Positions 1-8,820 of a stretch of 64,000 nt of DNA are shown one piece after another; within the stretch, counting starts at the first letter, position 1; every line of letters starts with the position of its first letter. The position numbers and the translations under genes were made by a program. The notes beneath the pieces are model-generated. The model did no database searches. It worked only from the letters and a program-made list of their open reading frames with translations, and was not told the DNA's origin. Origin of the DNA: Pseudomonas sp. RIT409 (GTDB lineage Bacteria > Pseudomonadota > Gammaproteobacteria > Pseudomonadales > Pseudomonadaceae); assembly GCF_003052515.2 (NCBI RefSeq), contig NZ_QARE02000009.1, positions 169,948-233,947 of the forward strand. The letters run 5' to 3'.

Positions 1-62
1 CTCAACAGCTGATTCCGTCACCGCTCATCCCTGGAATCGTGCGTTGCTCCGCACTTCCCTTT

Positions 63-93
63 AGCCCGCATCCCCTGACGCGGGCTTTTTTTT
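63..93 (+). terminator. Intrinsic terminator of a gene upstream of the window
   Basis: A 7-bp perfect stem (AGCCCGC at 63-69, GCGGGCT at 80-86) with a 10-nt loop is followed directly by seven T. It ends transcription of a plus-strand gene lying left of the window. It also separates that gene from the minus-strand gene ending at 111. Confidence 0.85.
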
Positions 94-110
94 GCGTGAC
101 GAAATCGAGG

Positions 111-671
111 TCAGACGCGCTCGGCCATGGTCGCGTTGATCTGGCAGCGATGGGCCAGTTTCTGCAGGCGCTTCTCCAAGGCGTTCAATACCACTCGGTC
201 GGACCGCCCGCTTTCCAGTTCCTCGATCAGGTCATTGGCGACCAACCGCAACTCGTGGGCGATGACCACGCGGTCGTCGTTCTGATCCAGCTTGTGCGAC
301 TCGAACAGCCGGTGCAGGTAATCGTCCAGCCCCCGCTGCAGGCGGTGACGGTCGGCCGCGCGCAGGTGCACCAGATTGACGGTGATTTTCGCCAGCAGCT
401 CGTTGAGTTCACCGCACAGATACTGCATGCGGCGCGCGTAGCCGGTTTCCCGGTCGCGCACCTGCTTTTGCTGGAACGCCAATTCCTGGCGCCTCTGAAT
501 TGCCGGTATCGCGATGGCCATTATCAGCCCGACGATCAGGCCGATCGCTTGAATCCAGCCGGCCCAGTCCGAAGGCCGGGCAAACAGGCCGACAACGAGC
601 AAGAGCCCTGCAACGACCGCCGCAGCGAACACCACCGAGGCGTAGTCTTTGCTGATAAACCCTTTGGGCAT
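111..671 (-). CDS. Small inner-membrane protein of unknown function
   Basis: A 186-residue protein I do not recognise. Two hydrophobic stretches near the N-terminus (about residues 12-32 and 37-58) are predicted membrane helices. The remaining roughly 125 residues are charged, helical and cytoplasmic-looking, rich in Arg, Glu and Leu. No catalytic motif is visible. It begins with ATG, is monocistronic, and is divergent from pbpG across about 275 bp in which I see no other gene. Function is unknown; the layout fits a membrane-anchored helical domain. Confidence 0.6.
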   Translation of the reverse strand: MPKGFISKDYASVVFAAAVVAGLLLVVGLFARPSDWAGWIQAIGLIVGLIMAIAIPAIQRRQELAFQQKQVRDRETGYARRMQYLCGELNELLAKITVNLVHLRAADRHRLQRGLDDYLHRLFESHKLDQNDDRVVIAHELRLVANDLIEELESGRSDRVVLNALEKRLQKLAHRCQINATMAERV

Positions 672-946
672 TGCACAACTCCTAGGTCACTTCGAATGAG
701 GGGGGTCAGTGGCGTCGAATGCTAATCGGTGCATGAGCGCAGTGCCATTGTTATCAGCACTCCAACCGGCAAATACACCCTTTTTGCTGCGTTAACCTGA
801 ACGGATGCCATACGAGCGGCTTTTAATATCAAAACGTCCTATCCAGCCCATCGACATCTTCAGAAACATGCTCCTAAAATGCGCCCATCTTGTTGTCGTG
901 CTTAGAAAAAGTCGACCGTTCTTTCCGTATCTTCATTTAGTGAGCG

Positions 947-1888
947 TTGCTCTTGAACATTCGCACCTCCCTCATCAGCCTGTTTTTTGCTTTTACAGGT
1001 GCGGCACTGTCCACCGGTGCCCTTGCGAACGAACCCGCTGCTTTCAATCGTGACCCGGCCAATCTTCACCTGGCCTCTGGCAGCGCCATGATCACCGACC
1101 TGCAAACCGGCCAGGTCCTGTATTCCAGTAACCCGGATGTCATCGTGCCGATTGCCTCGGTGACCAAGCTGATGACTGCCATGGTCACCCTCGATGCCAA
1201 GCTGCCCATGGACGAGATGATCAAGGTGGACATCTCCCAAACCGCCGAAATGAAAGGCGTCTTTTCGCGGGTCAAGCTGGGCAGCGAGCTGAATCGCCGC
1301 GACATGCTGTTGATCACCCTCATGTCGTCGGAGAACCGCGCCGCAGCGAGTCTGGCTCACAGTTACCCGGGCGGGTACCCGGCGTTCATCAAGGCCATGA
1401 ACGCCAAGGCCAAGGCGCTGGGCATGAGTCACACCGTGTACATGGAGCCCACCGGCCTGTCGGTGTACAACGTCTCGACAGCGCGGGACCTGACCAAGCT
1501 GGCGCTGGCGGCGCGCAACTACCCGCTGCTGCGCGAGCTGAGCACCACGCAGGAACGGACGGTTACTTTCCGCAAACCCACGTACAGCCTCGGGTTCAGC
1601 AATACCGACCACCTGGTGCGCAAATCCAACTGGGACATCAAGCTGACCAAGACCGGCTTTACCAACCAGGCCGGGCATTGCCTGGTGCTGTTGACCAGCA
1701 TGGCCAATCGTCAGGTCTCGGTGGTGATTCTGGACGCCTTCGGCAAGTACACCCACTTCGCCGATGCCAGCCGCATGCGGTTGTGGATGGAAACCGGCAA
1801 GAGCGGTCCGGCGCCGGAAGTCGCGTTGCAGTACAAGAAGGAAAAGAACCTGGTGATGAAGCAGAAAGGCCTGCAGGCATCGGACTGA
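947..1888 (+). CDS. pbpG: D-alanyl-D-alanine endopeptidase (PBP7/8 type)
   Basis: A periplasmic low-molecular-weight penicillin-binding protein that cleaves D-Ala-meso-DAP cross-links in peptidoglycan. After a signal peptide ending near A-L-A (residue 27) all three active-site motifs of the serine DD-peptidase (S11) family are present: SVTK at 71-74, S-E-N at 128-130 and KTG at 235-237. Length (313 aa) fits PbpG. The start is a TTG at 947; a second TTG two codons later is equally possible and changes only the first two residues. The gene is monocistronic, with a hairpin plus T-run about 20 nt after the stop. Confidence 0.92.
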   Translation: MLLNIRTSLISLFFAFTGAALSTGALANEPAAFNRDPANLHLASGSAMITDLQTGQVLYSSNPDVIVPIASVTKLMTAMVTLDAKLPMDEMIKVDISQTAEMKGVFSRVKLGSELNRRDMLLITLMSSENRAAASLAHSYPGGYPAFIKAMNAKAKALGMSHTVYMEPTGLSVYNVSTARDLTKLALAARNYPLLRELSTTQERTVTFRKPTYSLGFSNTDHLVRKSNWDIKLTKTGFTNQAGHCLVLLTSMANRQVSVVILDAFGKYTHFADASRMRLWMETGKSGPAPEVALQYKKEKNLVMKQKGLQASD

Positions 1889-1905
1889 CCTCGCGCGGGT
1901 CGTCC

Positions 1906-1939
1906 CTGGCCGTTCTCCTGGAAGGCCAGCGCCTTTTCT
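1906..1939 (+). terminator. Probable intrinsic terminator after pbpG
   Basis: CTGGCC at 1906-1911 pairs with GGCCAG at 1924-1929, with an inner TTC/GAA extension. A short T-run (1934-1937) follows the stem after four bases. The position just after the pbpG stop fits its terminator. Confidence 0.5.
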
Positions 1940-2036
1940 GACAACAGTTTCATCCGCGCCATCCAGCAGAACCCCCGTGACCCGCTAAGCTTGCAACGTC
2001 AATGCTCGTTTCAGACAGGCTCGGGGGAGTTCAATC

Positions 2037-2495
2037 ATGGTCGTCAAGTGGATAGTGGCTGCGCTGCATTTACTGGCCTTCGGCTTTGCATTGGCGGCGG
2101 TACTGGCTCGTGGCCGCGCCTTGCGGCGGTTGCGCAAGGACGACCCCCGCTCGTTTCGCGACGTGTTCGTGGTCGATAACATCTGGGGCGTTTCGGCGGG
2201 GATTCTGCTCATCACCGGCGCCTTTCGAGCGTTTGGCGGGCTGGAGAAAGGCTCTTTCTACTACCTGCATCAACCGCTGTTCCACCTCAAGATGACCGCG
2301 TTCGTGGCGATCCTGGCGCTGGAAGTCGTCCCGATGTTCGCGCTCATCAAATGGCGCATCGCATTCAAGAAACAACAGCCTGTCGACACCTCCCTGTCCC
2401 GTCGTTTCGCGCGGATCAGCCACATGGAGGCGGCGTTGATGGTGATCATCGTCATCGCCGCGACCGGCATGGCACGGGGCATCCTGCTGAGCTGA
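2037..2495 (+). CDS. DUF2214-family inner-membrane protein
   Basis: A 152-residue protein with four hydrophobic segments (about residues 4-24, 48-66, 78-104 and 130-150). The basic cytoplasmic stretch between helices 1 and 2 (ARGRALRRLRKDD) and the pattern FVVDNIWGVSAGILLITG resemble the predicted-membrane-protein family DUF2214. Biochemical function of the family is unknown. It stands alone and is convergent with mntH. The call rests on overall pattern, not on a catalytic motif. Confidence 0.65.
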   Translation: MVVKWIVAALHLLAFGFALAAVLARGRALRRLRKDDPRSFRDVFVVDNIWGVSAGILLITGAFRAFGGLEKGSFYYLHQPLFHLKMTAFVAILALEVVPMFALIKWRIAFKKQQPVDTSLSRRFARISHMEAALMVIIVIAATGMARGILLS

Positions 2496-2560
2496 TCGCT
2501 TCGCCGCGCGCCGTGCCGCCCGCCCCTGGGTGGGCCGCATCGACGAAGCAAACGGCAGAC

Positions 2561-3880
2561 TCACATCACCCAAAGCACCATCAACGTCACATTCGCCCCT
2601 GAGATCAGGCCAAACAGGCTCCAGGCCAGCGCCTTGGTCAACCGGCTGTTGGCAAACGGGCCCATGAGCTGTTTGTCGCTGGTGAAACGAATCAATGGCC
2701 ACAGGGCGAATGGCAGTTGCAGGCTGAGCACCACTTGACTCAAGACCAGCATTTTGCCGACCGCGCCATCGCCAAACCAGATCACCCCCACCAACGCCGG
2801 GATCAATGCTAGGGCGCGGGTGATCAAGCGACGCTGCCAGCAAGGAATCTTGGCCTTGAGAAACCCTTCCAGCACCACCTGACCGGCGATGGTCCCGGTG
2901 AAGGTCGAGCTCTGCCCCGCCGCCAACAGTGCAATGCCGAATAACACGCTGGCCAGCGCGCCGCCCACCAGAGGGTCGAGCAGGTGGTACGCATCCTGGA
3001 TTTCCACCACATCCGCATGCCCGGTGCCATGAAAGGCCGCCGCAGCCAGAATCAGGATCGCGGCGTTGATGACGAGCGCCATGCTCAGCGAAGCAATGGT
3101 GTCGATGCGCGCAAAACGAATCGCGCTGGCCTTGCTCTCCCGTGAGGCGCCATTGACGCGGGTCTGGACCACCGAAGAATGCAAGTACAGGTTATGCGGC
3201 ATGACCGTCGCGCCGAGGATACCGATGGCAATGTACAGCGGCTCCTGCTGGCTGAGCACATCCCACGACGGCTTGAGGCCTGCCGCCACGTCCGGCCAGA
3301 AAGGTTTGATCAGCACCAGCTCGACGAAGAAGCAGGTAGCGATGGTCGCGATCAGGCCCAGCACGATGGCCTCCAGGCGGCGGAAGTTGGCCCCCTGCAA
3401 GGCGAGCACAATGACGGTGTCAAAGGCGGTCAACGCAACCCCGGTGGTGATCGAGACGCCCAGTAACAAGTGAAAGGCCAGTGCGGCACCGAGCACTTCA
3501 GCCAGGTCCGTGGCCAGGATCGACAATTCCGCCAATACCCATTGACCCATGCCGACGCGGCGGCTGTAACGTTCGGCAGACAATTGCGCGAGGTCGCGGC
3601 CTGTGGCGATGCCCAGGCGCGAGCAGAGGTTTTGCAGCACCATGCCTGACAGGCTCGCCAGCACCACCACGAACAGCAAGGCGTAGCCGAACCGCGAGCC
3701 GGCCTCGATGGCGGTGGCCCAGTTGCCCGGATCCATATAGCCGATAGAAACCAACAGGCCGGGACCGACAAACAGCATCAGTTTGCGAAGGAGCGAGGCG
3801 TTAGGCGGGATCGCGACGCTGTCGGTCACGGCGGAGGGGCAGAACGGCGCGGTGGCCGTGGTCGGGAGTCTGTATTTCAC
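2561..3880 (-). CDS. mntH: Nramp-family divalent metal:H+ symporter MntH
   Basis: An inner-membrane importer of Mn2+ and other divalent metals driven by protons. The metal-binding DPGN of helix 1 is at residues 50-53 and the helix-6 MPHN motif at 227-230. Both are diagnostic of Nramp proteins. Length (439 aa, about 11 helices) is normal. The start at 3880 is a GTG without a strong Shine-Dalgarno, so a start a few codons downstream (GTG codon 18) is possible and would spare all helices. No mntR gene or recognisable MntR/Fur box is seen in the 115-bp gap to the divergent MFS gene. Confidence 0.92.
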   Translation of the reverse strand: MKYRLPTTATAPFCPSAVTDSVAIPPNASLLRKLMLFVGPGLLVSIGYMDPGNWATAIEAGSRFGYALLFVVVLASLSGMVLQNLCSRLGIATGRDLAQLSAERYSRRVGMGQWVLAELSILATDLAEVLGAALAFHLLLGVSITTGVALTAFDTVIVLALQGANFRRLEAIVLGLIATIATCFFVELVLIKPFWPDVAAGLKPSWDVLSQQEPLYIAIGILGATVMPHNLYLHSSVVQTRVNGASRESKASAIRFARIDTIASLSMALVINAAILILAAAAFHGTGHADVVEIQDAYHLLDPLVGGALASVLFGIALLAAGQSSTFTGTIAGQVVLEGFLKAKIPCWQRRLITRALALIPALVGVIWFGDGAVGKMLVLSQVVLSLQLPFALWPLIRFTSDKQLMGPFANSRLTKALAWSLFGLISGANVTLMVLWVM

Positions 3881-3995
3881 GGGGATCCGAAGGCTGGTTG
3901 CGAACAGCCTTGAAGCTTAATCGCAAGGAAATATTTTGTCTTGAATCTCGTCAAAAGCTCTAACATGCCCCGTCCCACGCAACGGAAAAATAATA

Positions 3996-5423
3996 ATGGC
4001 CTCGCTTTCCCCCGCAACCGACATGCCCCGCGACGGAATCGATCCGATCCGCGCCGCGCACATTTCTGCCCGTATTGACCGCCTGCCGGCCGTGGCCACG
4101 ATCTGGAAACTGGTGGCGCTGCTTTCGATTGGCGGATTCTTCGAGCTATACGACCTGTTCCAGACCGCCTACATCAGCCCCGGGCTGGTTCGTGACGGAC
4201 TGTTCGCCACCGGCGCACAGGGCGTGTTCGGCTTTTCCGACCAGGCCGCCTTCGCCTCGGCGACATTCCTGGGCCTGTTTCTGGGGGCCAGCCTGTTGAG
4301 TCCGATCGCCGATCGCTTCGGGCGCCGGGCCATCTTCACGTTCGCGCTGATCGGGTACACCGTAGCCACCGTGCTGATGGGCCTGCAAACCTCAGCGCTG
4401 GGCATCATCTGCATGCGCTTCGTGGTGGGGATCGGGCTGGGTATCGAGTTGGTGACCATCGATGCCTACCTCTCAGAGCTCGTGCCCAAGCGGATGCGCA
4501 GTTCGGCATTCGCTTTCGCATTCTTCGTGCAGTTTCTCTCCGTGCCGTCGGTGGCACTCATGTCCTGGTGGCTGGTCCCACAGGATCCGTTCGGCATTGC
4601 CGGTTGGCGCTGGGTGGTGATCGCCAGTGCGGTGTTCGCGCTGTTCATCTGGTGGCTGCGCTCACGACTCCCCGAATCTCCACGCTGGCTTGCCCAACAG
4701 GGACGTTTCGCCGAAGCCGAAGCGATCATGGACAGTCTGGAAAGCCGTTGCTTGAGCGACCACGGCAAGCCATTGGACCCGCCCGAAACCCACGACGTGG
4801 CCGTCGAAGGCAAAGGCCGTTTCGCTGACATCTGGCAACCGCCCTATCGACGCCGTGCGTTGATGCTCATCGTATTCCACGTATTTCAGGCCATCGGTTT
4901 TTTTGGTTTCGGCAACTGGTTGCCCGCGCTGCTATCCGGCCAGGGCGTCAGCGTCACCCATAGCCTGGCCTACGCGTTCATCATCACCCTCGCCTACCCG
5001 CTGGGGCCGCTGTTGTTCGTGAAGTTCGCCAACCGTTTTGAGAACAAATGGCAGATTGTCGGGTCGGCCTTGGGCGCGATGATCTTCGGCACGCTGTTCG
5101 CGCAACAAAGCAGTGCGGTTGGCCTGATCGTCTGCGGGGTGATGATCACCTTTTGCAACGCCTGGCTCAGCTTCAGCTACCACTCGTATCAGAGCGAACT
5201 GTTCCCCACCAACATCCGTGCGCGGGCGGTGGGGTTCTGCTATTCGTTCAGCCGCCTGTCCACGGTGTTCAGCAGCCTGCTGATCGGCCTGTTTCTGGAC
5301 CACTTCGGCACGCCCGGCGTGCTGACCTTCATCGTCATCAGCATGTTGATCGTGATGATCACCATCGGTGGATTTGGTCCGAAGACGCGCAATCTGGCGC
5401 TGGAAGACATCGCGCATCGGTAA
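3996..5423 (+). CDS. MFS transporter, metabolite:H+ symporter / sugar-porter like
   Basis: A 475-residue major-facilitator permease. Landmarks are the loop 2-3 signature (SPIADRFGRRAIF), the half-way PESPRWLAQQGR motif of the sugar/metabolite porter branch, and a second-half ELFPTNIRARAVGF signature. Twelve helices are expected. The substrate cannot be read from sequence; neighbours mntH and norR do not suggest one. It is monocistronic, starting at ATG 3996, and convergent with norR across an 82-bp gap that carries a strong hairpin. Confidence 0.8.
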   Translation: MASLSPATDMPRDGIDPIRAAHISARIDRLPAVATIWKLVALLSIGGFFELYDLFQTAYISPGLVRDGLFATGAQGVFGFSDQAAFASATFLGLFLGASLLSPIADRFGRRAIFTFALIGYTVATVLMGLQTSALGIICMRFVVGIGLGIELVTIDAYLSELVPKRMRSSAFAFAFFVQFLSVPSVALMSWWLVPQDPFGIAGWRWVVIASAVFALFIWWLRSRLPESPRWLAQQGRFAEAEAIMDSLESRCLSDHGKPLDPPETHDVAVEGKGRFADIWQPPYRRRALMLIVFHVFQAIGFFGFGNWLPALLSGQGVSVTHSLAYAFIITLAYPLGPLLFVKFANRFENKWQIVGSALGAMIFGTLFAQQSSAVGLIVCGVMITFCNAWLSFSYHSYQSELFPTNIRARAVGFCYSFSRLSTVFSSLLIGLFLDHFGTPGVLTFIVISMLIVMITIGGFGPKTRNLALEDIAHR

Positions 5424-5430
5424 TGCAGCG

Positions 5431-5459
5431 AGGTGGCGGCCAGCGAAGGTCCGCCACCT
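5431..5459. terminator. Hairpin between convergent MFS and norR genes
   Basis: A perfect 9-bp inverted repeat (AGGTGGCGG at 5431-5439, CCGCCACCT at 5451-5459) lies between two convergent stop codons. It has no T-run on either strand, so it is either a weak bidirectional terminator or an mRNA 3'-end stabiliser. Confidence 0.45.
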
Positions 5460-5505
5460 GCGGTCAGCGGCCTTCGGCAGTTCGAACGTGCAGTGTCGAA
5501 TGCCG

Positions 5506-7065
5506 CTAGCGGATCCCCAACCGCCTGGCCAGACGACTGAGATTGGCCCGGTCCAGTTTCAGCTCGCGCGCCACGTCCGCCCATTTACCCTGGTGTCGGC
5601 TGAGGGCTTCGATGATCAGACGTTTTTGAAAATCATCGACGGTCTGTTTCAGGCCCTCGCCCGGTGTGGGCACGGCGTCGGGGCCAAGGGGTGCAGCGAC
5701 GCCTGGTACGAAGGGTGCTGGGTCTTGCTCCAGCCCCAGGTGATGGGCTTCCAGGGTCAGAATCTTCGGCCGCTCCCTGTGGACCGACAGCGCTTTGAGC
5801 ACGGCTCGGCTGATGAGGTGTTCCAGTTCACGCACGTTCCCCGGCCATGGATGCCCCAGCAACGCTTTCTGTGCGTCCGATCCCATGCGCAGGCTGCGCA
5901 ACCCCATGCGGGCACGGTTCTCTTCGAGGAAATACCCCGCCAGCAACACCACGTCCTTGCCGCGCTCCCGTAACGGAGGAACCACCAACGGGTAGACGCT
6001 CAGTCGATGGTAGAGGTCTGCACGGAAACGCCCGGCCCGCACCTCTTCGGCCAAGTCGCGGTTGGTGGCTGCGATGATCCGCACATCCACCCGGTGTTCC
6101 TGGTCCGAGCCGACCCGTTGCAACTGACCGCTCTGCAGCACCCGCAGCAGCTTCGATTGCACCGGCAACGGCAGCTCGCCGACTTCGTCGAGAAACAACG
6201 TGCCACCATCGGCCAGCTCGAATTTGCCGCTGCGCCCACTGACGGCGCCGGAAAAAGCACCTTTGACGTGACCGAACAATTCGCTTTCCACCAGCAACTC
6301 AGGCAATGCCGCGCAGTTGAGGCTGATCAACGCCTTGTGCCCGCGGGGCGAATGCAGATGGATCGCTTCGGCCACCAACTCCTTGCCTACCCCCGTCTCA
6401 CCCGTAATCAACACCGTCAGCGGGCTGTTGCCTACCCACTCGATTTCTTGCTGCAAACGCCGGTGTACCGCACTTTGACCGATCAGCTCGCGCGGCCCGC
6501 GTGCTCCCGCCGCACGCTTGTAGACCTCCGCCAATTGCCGCTGATCTTCAAAGCTGCGCGCCAAATGGTCGATCCGCTCGCTGGCCATGACCGTGGCTGC
6601 CGCCAGGCTGGCGAACGCCTGCAGATTGCCCAGATCGACGTCGCCAAAGCGCGATGGATCGAGCGAATCGAGGGTCATCACGCCCCACAGTGTGCCTTGC
6701 ACGTACAGCGGACAGCCCAGGCAATCATGCACTTCGAGATCGCCGTGCACGCCGTCTACCAAGCCGTCATAGGGATCGGGCAACTCGCAATCGGTGGAAA
6801 AACGGGTCGGCTCGGGGTGCTGCACGATGCGGTCCAACCGAGGGTGCTCACCGAGCCTGAAGCGGCGCCCGAGGGTGTCCGGACTCAAGCCTTCGACCGC
6901 CAACGGCACCAGCACGTCGCCTTCGAGCCTGAGCAACGCGACTGCATCGCAGGGCAGCCATTGGCGCAGGGACCGCAAGAGTCGTCGATAGCGCTCTTCG
7001 TCGGAAAGCTCGCGAGTGAGGTCAGCCACCACCGGTACCAGGGCCAGTAATAAAGGATGAGTCAT
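5506..7065 (-). CDS. norR: Nitric-oxide-responsive sigma-54 activator NorR
   Basis: A three-domain bacterial enhancer-binding protein of 519 aa. The N-terminal GAF domain (about 20-180) in this family senses NO through a non-haem iron. The central AAA+ domain has Walker A GETGVGKE at 222-229 and the sigma-54 loop GAFSGA at 269-274, where the canonical motif is GAFTGA, plus [12 protein letters not shown] as Walker B. A C-terminal Fis-type helix-turn-helix ends the protein. NorR normally activates hmp/fhp or norVW from a divergent promoter. Here the divergent gene is a UbiA-type enzyme, so the usual target is not adjacent. A NorR-like palindrome lies 23 bp upstream of its start. Confidence 0.88.
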   Translation of the reverse strand: MTHPLLLALVPVVADLTRELSDEERYRRLLRSLRQWLPCDAVALLRLEGDVLVPLAVEGLSPDTLGRRFRLGEHPRLDRIVQHPEPTRFSTDCELPDPYDGLVDGVHGDLEVHDCLGCPLYVQGTLWGVMTLDSLDPSRFGDVDLGNLQAFASLAAATVMASERIDHLARSFEDQRQLAEVYKRAAGARGPRELIGQSAVHRRLQQEIEWVGNSPLTVLITGETGVGKELVAEAIHLHSPRGHKALISLNCAALPELLVESELFGHVKGAFSGAVSGRSGKFELADGGTLFLDEVGELPLPVQSKLLRVLQSGQLQRVGSDQEHRVDVRIIAATNRDLAEEVRAGRFRADLYHRLSVYPLVVPPLRERGKDVVLLAGYFLEENRARMGLRSLRMGSDAQKALLGHPWPGNVRELEHLISRAVLKALSVHRERPKILTLEAHHLGLEQDPAPFVPGVAAPLGPDAVPTPGEGLKQTVDDFQKRLIIEALSRHQGKWADVARELKLDRANLSRLARRLGIR

Positions 7066-7087
7066 GACCGCTCCGGTTGAGAAATGT

Positions 7088-7100
7088 GGTCATTATGACC
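7088..7100. promoter_or_regulatory. NorR-type binding palindrome upstream of norR
   Basis: GGTCATTATGACC is a perfect palindrome around an odd centre. It contains the GTCA-N3-TGAC core known for NorR enhancers. It sits 23 bp upstream of the norR start. A near-match with spacing 4 (GTCAAGAATGAC) occurs at about 7281-7292. No convincing -24/-12 sigma-54 promoter was found in the 303-bp gap, so autoregulation is as likely as activation of the divergent operon. Confidence 0.55.
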
Positions 7101-7338
7101 GCATCGCCGAGATAAACGACAGCCCGAGCGTCAAAGAACCCCTGTACAAAAAGGGGCATGTCAATTTTCAGTGAGCAATACCCCGCCAAATAATGAGCGG
7201 TCCAGCGTTTCAATAATGATACGCCGCACTGTCTTGGGCGTTTTGTGGAACGTCTTCAACTTCTGGCGCCAAGCGGTCGTCAAGAATGACCGGCATGTTT
7301 AATTTAAATGAAGTGGTGAAAATTTTATTTTGTTTATA

Positions 7339-7368
7339 GTCGGATGGTCCCCGAAAGGAGCATCCGAC
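7339..7368 (+). promoter_or_regulatory. RBS-presenting hairpin before the HAD-UbiA gene
   Basis: GTCGGATG (7339-7346) is perfectly complementary to CATCCGAC (7361-7368), which ends one base before the ATG at 7369. The strong Shine-Dalgarno AAAGGAG (7354-7360) lies in the 14-nt loop, and part of it (GGA) could pair with TCC at 7348-7350. The arrangement suggests translational control of the whole overlapping operon. Upstream (about 7290-7340) is AT-rich and probably holds the promoter. Confidence 0.45.
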
Positions 7369-8820
7369 ATGGCAAGAATTCAGGGAAGAGTTCTCGAGAC
7401 ATTCCCCCCCTTGGTCGTCGATCTGGATGGCACGCTATTGCGTTCGGATCTGCTGATGGAAACTGCGATGGCCTTCGTCAGAAGCCAGCCGACGCAGGCG
7501 TTCCAGATGCTGCGCTGGTTGTTCAAGGGCAAAGCGGCACTCAAGGAAGCGCTGGCGCAGGCAACCGAAATAGACGTGTCGGTGTTGCCCTACGATTCGC
7601 ACATCATCGAGATGATTCAGGCCGAGAAAGCCAGCGGCCGGATGATCGTGCTGGCCACTGCCAGCCATGTCAGTCTGGCCGAGCGCATTGCCGAACATTT
7701 GCAGTTATTCGATCTGGTGTTGGCGTCCAATGCCAACCGTAACTTGTCCGGCAATAATAAGCGCGATCTGTTAGTTGCCCACTTTGGCGAAGGGGGTTTC
7801 GACTATATCGGCAACTCCAAAGATGACTTGCCGATCTGGAAAGTGTCTCGCCAGGCGTATGTGGTCAATCCGGATTCGGGTGTGGAATCCCGGGTCAAAG
7901 CCATGCATCAGGTTCAGCCCACCGTCCGCACCAACGCCTCCGGTGTTCGCGATTGGCGCAAGGCCCTGCGGCTTCACCAGTGGCTGAAAAACACGCTGAT
8001 CTTCGTCCCGCTGCTCGCCTCTCACCGGTTCGTGCAGCTGGATCTGCTGCGTGATGGCGTCTTCGCTTTCTTTTGCTTCGGGCTGTGCGCATCCAGTGTC
8101 TACATCCTCAACGACCTGCTGGACCTCTGCGATGACCGCCACCACAAAAGCAAATGCCATCGCCCCTTCGCCAGCGGTCGCCTGTCGATCAAGTCCGGGC
8201 TGATTCTGGTCCCTACCCTGCTGCTGACGGCCTTCGGTGTCGCCCTGGCGCTCTTGCCCTGGCAATTCTCGGCCGTCATGGCCGCGTACTACGGGCTGAC
8301 GCTCGCCTATTCGTTGCAGCTCAAACGGCTGATGGCCTGGGACGTGATTGCCCTGGCCATGCTCTACACCGCCCGGATCATCGCCGGTGTCGCGGCGTTC
8401 AACCTGACGTTGACCTTCTGGATTCTGGCCTTCTCGATGTTCATCTTCCTGAGCCTGGCGATGGTCAAGCGCTACGCCGAACTGCGTGATGCGCGAGCCC
8501 GCGAAGTGAACACCTTTGCCCGGGGCCGTGGCTATTACCCGGGCGATCTAGACATGATCGCTTCATTGGGCGCCTCCTCGGGCTATCTGGCGGTCATGGT
8601 ATTGGCGCTGTACATCCAAGACGCCAAGACCACTGCTTTGTACGTGACCCCCCACGTGATCTGGTTGGCCTGCCCCCTGTTGCTGTTCTGGGTCACCCGC
8701 GTATGGATGCTGACCCATCGCGGACAGATGAACGAGGACCCGGTGGTGTTCGCCATCCGTGACCGTACCAGCCAATTGATCGGCGCGATTTTCCTCCTCA
8801 TGTTCTGGATCGCCGCATGA
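7369..8820 (+). CDS. HAD phosphatase - UbiA prenyltransferase fusion (polyprenyl-phosphate phosphoribosyltransferase-like)
   Basis: A two-domain, 483-residue membrane enzyme. Residues about 14-190 form a HAD phosphatase (DLDGT at 18-22, GNSKDD at 148-153). Residues about 205-480 form a UbiA prenyltransferase with the Asp-rich NDLLDLCDDRHHKSKCHRP starting at N248. In the mycobacterial DPA pathway a UbiA enzyme transfers 5-phosphoribose from PRPP to decaprenyl phosphate and a phosphatase then removes the 5-phosphate. A fused HAD domain would supply that second step (inference). The ATG at 7369 is chosen over an upstream TTG at 7330 because AAAGGAG sits 8 nt before it. The stop overlaps the next start (ATGA). 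Confidence 0.8.
   Translation: MARIQGRVLETFPPLVVDLDGTLLRSDLLMETAMAFVRSQPTQAFQMLRWLFKGKAALKEALAQATEIDVSVLPYDSHIIEMIQAEKASGRMIVLATASHVSLAERIAEHLQLFDLVLASNANRNLSGNNKRDLLVAHFGEGGFDYIGNSKDDLPIWKVSRQAYVVNPDSGVESRVKAMHQVQPTVRTNASGVRDWRKALRLHQWLKNTLIFVPLLASHRFVQLDLLRDGVFAFFCFGLCASSVYILNDLLDLCDDRHHKSKCHRPFASGRLSIKSGLILVPTLLLTAFGVALALLPWQFSAVMAAYYGLTLAYSLQLKRLMAWDVIALAMLYTARIIAGVAAFNLTLTFWILAFSMFIFLSLAMVKRYAELRDARAREVNTFARGRGYYPGDLDMIASLGASSGYLAVMVLALYIQDAKTTALYVTPHVIWLACPLLLFWVTRVWMLTHRGQMNEDPVVFAIRDRTSQLIGAIFLLMFWIAA

Noticed and set aside
7066..7368. A sigma-54 promoter for the DPA-like operon driven by NorR
   Set aside because: No sequence with both the GG (-24) and GC (-12) elements at the right spacing was found; only a NorR-like palindrome near norR itself is supported.
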